Source of the DNA: Diphasiastrum complanatum
Taxonomy: Eukaryota > Streptophyta > Lycopodiopsida > Lycopodiales > Lycopodiaceae
DNA length: 64,000 nucleotides
Reading direction: 5' to 3'
Assembly: GCA_029204225.1 (NCBI GenBank)
Contig: CM055093.1
Location: 2,210,887 to 2,274,886, forward strand
In this document: piece after piece, positions 54,101 through 64,000 of the stretch
Position numbering within the stretch: position 1 is the stretch's first letter
Layout: each line of letters begins with the position of its first letter
Translations under genes and position numbers: made by a program
Notes under the pieces: model-generated
The model's input: the letters and a program-made list of their open reading frames with translations, nothing else
Database searches by the model: none
Told to the model about the DNA's origin: nothing

Positions 54101-57100
54101 ATGGCTACAACGATACAGACAAGAATAGCAATCAGCCTTGATGGCAAAAATTATAGAGTATGGAAATCCAAAATCAAAATGCTTTTGAAGGGTAAAGACA
54201 TCTGGTCGGTGACTAAACTCATAGAGGTGCAGCCTCCAGAGGGAGACCCGAGGAAAAGCTGAGTGGATCAGATAGGATGAGCGTGCAATGGCAATCTTTG
54301 TTTCATCCATCAATGAAGAACTACTCATGTAGATTGAAAACTGTGAAAGCAACCATGCAACATGAGAAAGACTAAAGTAGAAGTACGAAGTGAGGATGTT
54401 GCTTCAGTGACGCATCTTCACAATCAACTGCAATCCATACGATGGTATGGCAACCAGTTGGATCAACACGTTGAGAAGGTCGGAACGATCTTCGCTCAAC
54501 TCGCTGCATCATGTCAAGAACACCAGGTCCCAGCACCACAACAACTGATGTACTGCATGAAATCTCTACCTGCGTCCTATCAACCGTTGAGAATGCTCAT
54601 ACTGAGTCTACCGGATATGACATTCGACAAAGCGATTAGTCTTGTTGCTGATGAGAGACTGATGAGGGACGAAGGAGAAGGAAACAATGATCTAGAGAAA
54701 ACTCTCTTCATGAAAGGAAAGAAGAAGAAGAAGAACAAGCCCAAATTTGACAAGATGAACACAAAGTCTTCAAGCAGAGGCAATGACAATCAACAATCTT
54801 CTTCCTGTGATCATTGTCACAAATCAGAAAACACATCCAGTAGATGCTGGTTCAATCCAATGATACCTTGCATGCACTGCAAGAAGAAGGGGCACTCTGC
54901 ATAGGATTGTAGATTCAACCCAAAAAGAAAAAATAAAACTGACAAAGCAAATGTTGCAGAGTCATTCGAGGATGCAGACAAAGGTGATGAAGCTTTCACA
55001 ATACTTGATGAAGCTTCAACAAGCTACACTGAACAAGACTACGATGTAGTCATTGATTCGAGAGCAACATCACACATCACCTACAACAAAAGGATCTTGA
55101 TCAACTTTAGAGAACTCGAAAACAACAAAACAGTGATTCTAGGTGATGGGAGCCGACACGATGTCAAGGGCATTGGGCACTCTACAGCTGTGAACACTGT
55201 CAGGTCATGCAGAGCTGTCAGGAGCACTCTACGTACCTTCACTAAGAAAAGACCTGCTATCAGTCTCCAAGATAGTAGAACTTGGAATTCAAGCTCTATT
55301 CGATGGCAACACACGCCGAATGATCGAGAAAACAACATACAGATTGCTAACAGTTGATGTAGAGAAGGCAATCTCTACGAAGCCAAGATAATCAACAATA
55401 GCATATTAAATGCATCAGAAAATGAAAATCAGCTCTAGCATAGAAGAGTGTATCATCTGAACATGAGGAGCTTGTATGACATGTGCAAGAAAAGACACAG
55501 TCACAGGTCTGAAGATATCTAGACCCGATACTGAGTTCTATGAAACTTGTCAGAAAGGCAAACAACATCGGAATCCATTCACACATGAGGGAAGAAGAGC
55601 CAAAGAAGTTCTTAAGCTCATCCACTCAGATGCCTATGGACTGATGAAAGTAGATTTGCTCTTAGGATCGAGGTATTTCTTGACGTTCATTGACGATTAC
55701 AATCGGATGACAACGATCTACTACTTGAAAAAAAAATCAGAAGTGTTTGACTCTTGCAAGAAGTTCGTGGCATTTGTAGAGCGACACACCTCAAAGAAGA
55801 TTCAGATCATCAGATCTGATAATGGAGGTGACTACAAGAGCACATAATTTTCTAAATTTTGTCAGGAACATGGGATAGAGCATCAATTCACTCCTGCATA
55901 CACCCCCGAATATAATAGTGTCGCAGAAAGAAGAAACATGATGCTAGTCGAAGGAGCCAGATGCATGATGGCACAGGCTTGATTGCCAAGTCAATTTTGG
56001 GCTGAGGCACTAGTTGCAGCAGTACACCTACAGAACAGATCAACAACGACAGCCTTGAAAAACAAGACACCATATGAAATGTGGACAATTACAAAGTCTG
56101 ATCTGTCTTACGTGTGTATATTCGAATGTGCAACATACAAGCACATTTCAAAAGAAAAAAGAAGAAAGCTCAATGAAAAATCAGAGCAGACAGTTATGGT
56201 CAGATACTTGAATGGATCACAAGTGTATAGGCTCTGCAATCCAGCCACAATGCTGCCAATTCAAGAGGGAGACAAATTAGAATGTTGAGCCCTAGACTCC
56301 AGAGCAGCAGGAAGCCAAAGATCAATCCCACGAATCAAAAACATTCAAGCAGCGACGAAGCGAACCCAGAAGGTCAACAAGACAAAAAAGACCTCCAGAT
56401 CGATACACTGACAATCTTCAGTAGACCGAAGACACACAATTCGAGTATTGCAGCTTCACTGAAGAGCCAACAACATATCTAGAAGTTGTCCAGAGTCCAG
56501 AGGGAGAATTGTGGAAGCAAGCAATATCAAAGGAGATCGAATCAATGAGACGAAACAAGGCATGGACACTAGAGCCACTGCCCAAAAATAAAAGGATCAT
56601 CGACTACAAGTGGGCATACAAAAATAAAATAAAATCAGATGACATTGTTGGACGCTACAAAGCAAGGCTTATCGCAAAGGGCTACACACAAAGGTACGGA
56701 GTCGATTATTTCGACACGTATTCGCCAATGGTGAAAATGACAAGCGTTCGACTGCTCCTTGCATACGGTACACAACACAATTTAAAAATTCACTAGATAG
56801 ATGTAAAGACAGCCTTTCTTCATGGAGATCTAGAAGTAGAAATCTTCATGAAGCAGTCTGAACATTTCAAAGACCCCGACAATCGACAATATGTCTGCCG
56901 GTTGCAGAGATGCATATATGGTCTGAAGCAAGCATCACGAGCTTGGTACAGGAAGCTCGACAGTCTTCTGAACTCTCTAGATTTCAATCCTACAAAATCA
57001 AATTGTAATGTCTATATAAAGAGAGTAGGAAGAGATTTTGTGATTCTGATTATTTTCGTGGATGATTCTCTTATGATAGAAAACTCCTTGATGCTATTCA

Positions 57101-57485
57101 AGGACACGAAGTGTCAGATGTTTGAAAATTATGAAATCACAGATCTGGGAGAAGCAACAAAATGCCTTGGGCTGGAGATAAGAAGAGATCGAATAAAAGG
57201 ATAAATGCATCTGAGTCAGTCAGAGTACATAAAAAAAGTGCTGAAGTAGTATCGAATGATGGACTACAAAGAAAAGACCACAACAATGATAGTTGGAGCC
57301 AGATTAATGAAGCAAAATTGCCCGAAAATAGAGGAAGAAGAACAGAAGATGGAAGGTATATGATGGAAACGGATTGCGGGGTTCACAGTCGCGAAAGTGA
57401 AGAGTCCTCCAGAATGTAATCAGGCACTGCTGATCTACGTTTATAAATTAATGAAGCATTCAACAAATTCAATCAATGTGCGAAA
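54101..57485 (+). pseudogene. Copia element C gag-pol, main part (broken)
   Basis: ATG 54101 (MATTIQTRIAISLDG). Gag is open from 54362 to 54904 and holds two zinc knuckles: the first (CDHCHKSENTSSRC) lacks the GH pair, and the second (CMHCKKKGHSA) is cut by TAG before DC where QDC is expected. The protease motif is DSRATSH instead of DSGATSH. Integrase 55470-56280 has FYETCQKGKQH, IHSDAYGLM, FIDDYNRMTTIYY, RSDNGGDY and VAERRN, with TAA at 55846 and TGA at 55980 (QA-TGA-LPSQFW). RT 56509-57204 has [22 protein letters not shown] at 56794 before IDVKTAFLHG, YGLKQASRAWYRK and FVDD near 57055. The RNase H start (KVKSPPE) fades at about 57485, where element B begins. Remaining pol lies at 59569-59775. 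Confidence 0.92.
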
Positions 57486-57489
57486 TTGA

Positions 57490-59565
57490 AATGAATGGGA
57501 AAATCAGACACACGAATAACAGTAGACAAATTTGCAAGCCTAGGTAACAGCTAGCTTGTCCAAGATCCATGATCTCAAAATGTTTTGAGATGTCTATCTT
57601 TACTTCAGCAATCAGCTGCTCACTCTTGCAAAATATCAAAGTTTCGTCCATGTACACAGCCACAATGATGATTTGCCCATCTGTAACTCTGACATATACA
57701 TTGGAATCAGCCAACAGAGGCTTGAATCTTAATGATTTACGGGCTTGATCTTTCTTCTTGTACCATTGTCGGACTGACTATTTCAGACCGTAGATACTTC
57801 TATGCATAGTCAGGAAGTGAATTTGAGACATATCCTGAGGTTGATCCATATAGACCTTTTCGTCTAGTTCGCCATGCAAGAAGGTTGTCTTCTCGTCCAC
57901 AATGTGGATCCTGAGGTCATAAGTTGTTGCATATGCAAATGACAATCGTCGAGACGAATGTTTGACGACAGGAGAGAAGGTTTCAGAGTAGTCAATACCG
58001 TATCTCTAAGAGAATCCCTTCACTACCAGTCATGTCTTGTACTTTGAGACATTTCCATCTGGTCCATACTTGAGCTTGAAAACCCATTTGCGTTTGACAG
58101 TCTTGCGCTTATGTGGTAATGGCTGCAACGTCCATACCTGGTTCTTCCTCATGGACTCCATCTCTTCGTTCATGGCTTGGATCCATTTGTCCTTCTCTGG
58201 ACATTCAATCACTTCCTCAAAAGTCTGTGGTTTGCCACGGAATCCACATAACTCTTCTGATGTGGAAGCGGAACTGCCTGGAACATATCTTGCTGGCGCT
58301 CTTCATGGTCTTGTCAACCTTCTAGGAGATCCTCTTGGGACAACAATGCCCTTGTCTTTGTTTGCTCCGCTTGATCCGGAACCATCTTGGTTTACAAGAA
58401 CTATAGCAGTAGGCTGCCTCTCGAATCTTTCTTCTTCAGATTTGTCACTTGAATCGAAAACGACTCGAAAATATTCATTTTTGTATTCGTCCTCTTCTCC
58501 CTTTGTCACTTGTGGCAGGTCATAGTACTGTCTCTCCAAAACCTCATACCTGACAGGATCGTCATTGGCTATTGTCCTGCTCTCATCAAATCTGACATCT
58601 CTCACTATTTTTACAGTGTTCGTGTCTGGCATGTAGACTCTGTAGTATGACGAGTTGTTGTCATAACCTACCAGAAATCCCTGCTCGGCTTTCTCATCAA
58701 GCTTCTTTCAAAACTTATCAAGAATATGTGCATAAGCTGCATAGCCAAAAATTCTGACATGAGACAGGTTGGGCTTTCTACCCCACCATAGTTCGTGTGG
58801 TGTCGTGTGAGGGACACCAGAGTTACCTATCCTGTTCTGGATGTATGTGACTATAGCTATTGCTTTAGCCCACAGTACCCTTGGAGCCTTCGAGTAGGCC
58901 ATCCTGCATCTGGTAGCTTCCATCGGGGTCCTATTCTTTCGTTCAGCAACACCATTGTGCTGCGGTGTGTAGGCTGCAGTCCTTCTGTGAATGATGCCAC
59001 AATCATCGCAGAACTCAGTGAAGCAATTCGAGATGTATTCGCCACCTTGATTTGTCTTAATCTGCTTCACTTTGTTGCTTGTACATCTTTCAGCCCAATT
59101 CACATATTCTGTGAATTTATCAAGTGCTTCAGATTTATTCTGAATAAAATACACTGTGGCAAATTTGCTATAATCATCAATGAAGGTTATATAATATTTT
59201 GAACCTCCTACTGAGATCACATTGAAAGGTCCACAGATGTCAGAATGCACTAACTCCGAAATCTTAGTCGTTCTGTAGGAGTCTTTGATGAATGGAGTGC
59301 GTGACATCTTACCCTTCAGACATGCATCACAGGTGGTCGAACTGGTTGCATTCGAGATGCTGACCCCTATTATTGCTCCATGGTGGCTTGCTTGGTAAAA
59401 TGTCATTGAGTTCATGTGGCATAGTCTTATGTGCCACAAAGTGTCTGGCGAATCATCACGAGTCTGATGCACCTGATCTGCAGGTAGGCGTGCCTTTAGA
59501 TGATATAGATTTCATTTTTTTCTGCCTTGAGGAATCAGAGTACTGGTAGTGCCATATATATGTTC
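57490..59565 (-). mobile_element. Copia fragment B, sister of element A, embedded in element C
   Basis: Minus strand, without LTRs, gag or RNase H. It runs from the end of protease/gag-pre-integrase (TLIPQGRK near 59515) through LWHIRLCHMNSM, CDACLKGKMS, integrase (HSDICGPF intact; TNQGGEY where A has TDRGGEY, so a catalytic Asp is Asn; AERKNR), the VLVNQDGSG and RRLTRP spacer, and RT to LGQASCYLGLQI near 57535. The RT active site is YMDE instead of YVDD. It is close to element A over its whole length (for example EVIECPEKDKWIQAMNEEMESMRKNQVWTL-type text in both, with few changes). Several frameshifts and stops. Its ends lie inside domains, so it did not arrive by normal integration. Confidence 0.92.
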
Positions 59566-59568
59566 CAA

Positions 59569-59775
59569 GATCCTGTCTTCCTTTCAAAGACAAAGCATAT
59601 ACCTCTGAAGTACCATCATATTTGAGATTTGATCTCGAAAGGAGTGCTAAGGGTCCAGTACATAAAGTCTGAAGACATGATTGTAGATCTGCTCACGAAG
59701 TCACTCGACAAACCACTCTTTGCAAAGCAAAGAAGGGCAACTGGATTAAACATACAAAGTTGCAAGGTTCAAGAG
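59569..59775 (+). pseudogene. Copia element C, RNase H C-terminal part
   Basis: DPVFLSKTKHIPLKYHHI, TGA where Arg is expected, then DLISKGVLRVQYIKSEDMIVDLLTKSLDK and LNIQSCKVQEGV, the normal copia C-terminus. It ends in a purine tract AAGAGGGAG right before the 3' LTR. It belongs to the pol at 54101-57485; the roughly 300 bp of RNase H that should lie between is missing, replaced by fragment B. Confidence 0.9.
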
Positions 59776-59779
59776 GGAG

Positions 59780-60050
59780 TGTCAGAAATTGTAAACTCTT
59801 GCAACTTTGTCACGAAGCGAATGGCGGACATACCTCGAAAACCCTAAACCCAAAATGAAACGATACGAAGAAAAACAATGCGCACTGCTAAGTGGCAGCT
59901 CGACGAGCGTGGCATATTCCACTCCACACTCGGCTGAAACAGTTAGCCTTTACAGAGAATAACTAACTAGTTGATTAGCATTTACTTGTCTTGTAATTCT
60001 CAAATTAGTTATCTTGTAAACTCCACAAAATGGTGGATCAACACGAAATA
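59780..60050 (+). repeat. 3' LTR of copia element C, truncated
   Basis: TGTCAGAAATTGTAAACTC..., matching the first half of the 5' LTR at 53429 (small indels, several C/T and G/A differences). The match is lost after about 60050, where LTR-like sequence of element D begins, so the outer half is missing. Confidence 0.8.
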
Positions 60051-60054
60051 GTGT

Positions 60055-60364
60055 TCGCAACATATGACAATTCTTGAGCTTGAAGAACAGTCCAGAAGAT
60101 TTCACGAATTGTTCACGACAATTTTGAAACATCTGAGGCTTGAACAAGAAACAGAAAAATTTTGTGACAAGATTCTATTTGTGAATCTTTTGAGCTTCAA
60201 CAAGAAAGCCACGAGCTTCCACAAGACACTATTTCGCGAATCTTTTCGAGTTGGTCACGAATAGAAAAAGTTTCGAGTTCGCGTTCAAATCTTTCTCATC
60301 CTTTGTTAAGTAAACTACGAGCTTTGTTGGTAGAATCAAGATCCGTCTGATCAGTTATTCTACA
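60055..60364 (-). repeat. 3' LTR of copia element D (outer end uncertain)
   Basis: On the minus strand it starts TGTAGAATAACTG at 60364, right after GAGAGGGAGC, the same purine tract as element A. Contains CGAACTCGAAAC, TTCGCGAAATAGTG and CGTGAACAATTCGTG, similar in style to the LTR of A. Truncated or fused with the LTR of element C near 60055. Confidence 0.7.
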
Positions 60365-63300
60365 GCTCCCTCTCAAAGTGGTAGTTGGATTAACCCCAAT
60401 CTTCTTCGCTGCGAACAGGCTCTACTTAGTGGCTTTGTAAAAATATCAACTGTCATTTCCTTTGTAGGTATGAAGACTGTCTTCAGTATCTTCATCTTGA
60501 CTAAGTCCCAAATAACATGATACTTGATAGCTATGTGCTTCATTTTTGAGTGAAATATAGGATCTTTTGTAAGATAGATTGCTGAAGTGTTATTTATTAA
60601 CAAGACATAAGGTTCGGAAATAGTTTTATCAAATCCTTCTAACATCTATTTGATCCAAATCAGCTCATTTGTCATCTTAGTTGCTGCTACATATTCAGCC
60701 TCACAAGAAGATCGAGCTATTGTTGTTTGCTTCTTGCTTATCCAAAGTATGGTTGTGCCAGATGCTAATGTAAAACCTTATGAAATGCTTTTGCTATCAT
60801 CCTTCATGGATGCCCAACTTGCTTCACTGTAAGATTCGATGTGAAATCCAGCTTCCTTTGAATAACACATTCCATAGTCTTTCGTTTCCTGAAGATATTG
60901 CACTACTCTTTTTGCTAACTTCCAGTGTAGCGATCCTGGGTTCTGATTAAATTGGCTCAGCCTATATACGACGAATGTTATATCAGGTCTCGTGTTGTCT
61001 GCAAGATATAATAATGGTCCAATCAGCCTGCGATAGGGTATCTTGGCCATTCGATTCTCTTCTTCGAGAGTCTGCGTGCAATCTGCCTTACTCAGTATTG
61101 TTCCAGGTGTCATGGGAGCATGCACACCTTTGCATTTGAGCATGTTGAAATCTTCAATTATTTTCAGAGTATACTTTTGTTGGTGAAGATATAACTTACC
61201 ACCTTCAAAGTCTCTTTTGATTTGCAAACCTAGATAGATTCTTGCTTCTCCTAGGTCAGCGATCTTGAATATTTCAAAAATGCTTCTTTTGACATATGAA
61301 ATAAAGTCATCTTTTCTTGAGAAGATTAGAGTATCGTCAACATAAACAGCTAGAATAATCATTTCATCTTTGACATGTTCGATATAGATATTCGATTCAA
61401 CGAATAAAGGTTTGAAGCCTAAATAACGTAGTGCTTCATCCTTCTTTCTGCACCATTGTCTTGATGCATGTTTCAGACCATAGATACTTTTATTCATGTG
61501 ACATCCGTATTCTGGATATTCCTGGCTTACAAAGTCCTCCTCTAATTTTGCATGCAAGACTCATCCACTATATGGATTTTGAGATCGTGAGCCACGACAT
61601 AAGCAAATAACAAGCGAATTGATGTGTGTTTGACTACTAGTGAGAATGTATCAGTGTAGTCAGTCCCATATTTATGTGAAAAACCTTTCGCCACCAGCCT
61701 TACTTTGTATCAGATGTTTTCTCCATCAGGACCTATTTTGATCTTGTAGATCCACTTGCATTTGACTGGTTTCCTTCCATCAGGTATAGGTGCAAATGTC
61801 CATACATTGTTCTTATACATGGATGACATTTCGTCCTCCATTGCTTGAATCCAATGATTGTTATTTGGTTCGTCAATAGCTTCTTCGAATGTCTGAGGTT
61901 CGTTAGTGAAGCCACAAAATTCATCATGACCAAACCTTGTTGGTGGTTTGTGCTGCCTTTCAGATGTTCTCACAGTTTGTATAGGTCTCGAATTTAAAAA
62001 CACATCTTCAGATTCGACCTGGTATTTCGAGTCTTTCAGGTTCTTGAAATTGAACTCCCTCTGAATCACTATTGTGTCTGGATGGTAATTCTTCTTTATC
62101 ATCTGCTTGCTTAGCTTCTATAGATGGTAACTCATAATAACTCTTGAGAATTTCATAGCCGACTAAGTCATTGTCTACTATGTACTTTGACTCATCGAAA
62201 TTACATCTCGTACAACTTTTACTTTTCCAATTTCGGGTATGTAAACTCGATAATATGAAGAATGCGACTCGAGTCCTACCAAAAAACCTTGTTCTGTTTT
62301 TTCATCAAGTTTCTTCCTCAATTTATATGGTATGTGCATATAAACTACAAATCCAAATGTCCGAACATGAGCCAAATTTGGCTTCGACTTCCACCATACT
62401 TCATGAGGAGTTTTATCCGGCATTCTTGATTTCAGAATTCGATTTTGAAGATAGTTTGACATAGCTACTGCTTCCGCCCATAACTCCTTTGGTGCTTTTG
62501 CATGAGCCATCATACACCTTGCAGCTTCCATAAGTGTACGATTTCTTCGTTCAACTATTCCATTGTGCTGAGGTGTGTATGATGTTGTTTTTGTATGAAT
62601 AATAACTCGATCAGTATAGAAAGCTTTGAATTCATTGGAAATAAACTCACCTCCACGATCTATGCGAATTTGTTTCAACTTGTTGTCTGTCTTCTTCTCA
62701 GCCCAATTTGTACACTCAGCGAATTTCTCGAAAGCTTTTGATTTTGTACAAATAAAGTATACTACAGCGAACTTGCTGAAGTCATCGATAAACGTAATGA
62801 AATATTTTGCATCACCCAATGACAACACTCCAAATGGTCCACAAATATCTGAATGCACAATTTCCAATACCTTGGTTGCTTTATAAACATCTTTACTAAA
62901 AGGTGTTCGAGACATTTTGCCTTTAAGACATGATTCGTAGGTAGTTTGAATATCTTGACTTTTGATTTTGACTCCTTCTATTCTCTGACATTTGTTGGCT
63001 TGGTACAGGGCTTCCATGTTCATGTGACATAGCCTCTTGTGCCACAGAATATCTGTTGATTCCTGAGTTTGATTAGCTTGTTCAACTCTACTTCGGATGC
63101 TCAAGTGATACAAATTACCATTTCTATTGCCTTTGGCAACCAGGTTGTCAGAATCTTCATCGAACAATCTACAAGAGTTTCTTGTGAAAGTTACTGACAT
63201 TCATGTGTCAACTATCTTAGCTACAAATAGAAGATCCTTATCAAGAGTAGGAACATATAGAACTTCCCCCAGTTTCTTTTCACCCTGATTCGTGTCTAGC

Positions 63301-64000
63301 CATAGTACACTTCCATCAACTATATGTTTAGAACCGTCTCCAAGTATAATAAATCTTGAATAATTCGTCTTCTTATACTCGGACAATATTTGTTTTAAGG
63401 AAACAAAATGTGAGGTGGCTCCCAAATCAAGAACTACTTCTCAAATTTGCAAATTTGATGAACAACATAAATCTTCAGAAACATATGCTGCTGAGTTTCT
63501 TGTTGTTCTCTCTTCCGCTGCTCTGAAACAATCTGGTTTGTCTTTGATGAAATTAGAATATGAAGGTTCACTTCAATTCTGCTCCTTTTTGTTTATGGGA
63601 TTTTGATAACATCTACTACTGCATGACCTTGTTTATGACAATGAATGCATTCAATCTTTGGATTTAACCAACATTTGTCTTTTGTATGACCTGATTTTCT
63701 GCATTTGTTACAGATTTTCTTTTCACCAGAATTTTTCTACTGCTTTCCAGATTGTCGATCATTTGTCTTTGATTCATCTGAACGATTTCCATTCTTCTTA
63801 AACAACATCCTTCTTAGACTTAAACTTCTTTGAAGATATATTATTCTGAGTGAAAAGAGCTTTTTCGGAGTCACCATTGTCATCATAGTGTTCGTGTGCT
63901 TCTACTTCTTCTTTGACTCCATCTATCGCTTTTTGAAGTGTCATTGTCAAATCTTTCATCAGTAAAGTTCGAGTTGTGTGGAATGACCTGGGTAGGGTGC
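60365..64000 (-). pseudogene. Copia element D gag-pol (runs off the right edge)
   Basis: Minus strand, same lineage as A. Gag enters at 64000 (decayed RSFHTTRTLLMKDLTM, then REEVEAHEH-like), with zinc knuckles CNKCRKSGHTKDKC and CIHCHKQGHAVVD near 63620-63720. Protease at 63201-63425 reads DLGATSHFV, with Leu where DSGA has Ser. Integrase 62178-63200 is open for 340 codons with HHCC (LWHKRLCH, CLKGKMS) and an intact D-D-E set (HSDICGPF, IDRGGEF, VERRN). RT 60778-62102 has VYVDDTLIF, TGA near 61709 and a frameshift near 61557. RNase H follows (EASWAS, SCEAEY, LLINNTSAIYL) with a stop near 60778 and TAG at 60646. Best preserved integrase in the window. The 5' LTR lies beyond 64000. Confidence 0.93.

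Noticed and set aside
58037-59202. Plus-strand ORFs over element B
   Set aside because: Antisense shadows of the copia pol sequence.

Overview
The window looks like nuclear DNA of a land plant with a large, repeat-rich genome. The evidence is two intact-looking intron-containing plant-type genes (a TMEM230/DUF872 membrane protein and a small LysM protein), remnants of plant F-box and UDP-glycosyltransferase genes, and at least seven Ty1/copia pieces and four Ty3/gypsy-type pieces, several primed from the plant tRNA-iMet site TGGTATCAGAGC. Gene density (two plausible live genes in 64 kb) fits a big-genome lineage. The F-box type and the tyrosine-recombinase-like pseudogene made me think of a non-seed plant such as a fern or bryophyte, but that is a weak inference.

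Layout. 0-6 kb: the 5' end of a minus-strand copia element at the left edge, a frameshifted F-box pseudogene, an odd 0.8 kb block of TTCGCGAA-type palindromes with long CT microsatellites, and a glycosyltransferase remnant. 6-8 kb: the two-exon TMEM230 gene behind a promoter with a duplicated segment. 8-20 kb: AT-rich intergenic DNA with local tandem repeats and two copia fragments. 20.7-21.1 kb: the minus-strand LysM gene. 22.1 kb: a small foldback element. 22.9-25.0 kb: a four-exon, nonsense-ridden gene whose spliced product resembles the DUF3504 (KIAA1958/Crypton-like) tyrosine recombinases. 25.1-25.9 kb: a complete TRIM (two LTRs with only a primer-binding site and purine tract between them) with matching target-site duplications.

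27.4-36 kb: an unrecognised acidic ORF split by a complete copia element (A, 28211-34593) with two 1.04-kb LTRs and the target duplication CAACT. 36-48 kb is a mosaic: GGCGCC-rich tandem repeats, gypsy-type LTRs in both orientations, a gypsy gag piece head-to-head with a gypsy RT-RNaseH-integrase piece, a copia integrase piece, and a minus-strand element that seems to carry only a long gag-like ORF. 49.6-52.4 kb: a chromodomain gypsy with its RT-to-integrase core deleted. 53.4-64 kb: copia element C (plus strand) interrupted by an LTR-less chunk of a sister of A (B, minus strand), followed by copia element D (minus strand), which runs off the right edge.

Common thread: almost every mobile ORF is decayed, and many nonsense codons are TAG or TGA where the family has Gln (CAG) or Arg (CGA). 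One case is proven inside the window by a paralogue. This is the pattern expected from deamination of methylated CHG and CG cytosines, so much of the region has probably been silent, methylated heterochromatin. The live-looking genes are short and simple: a small endomembrane protein and a small LysM protein, with no visible shared pathway.
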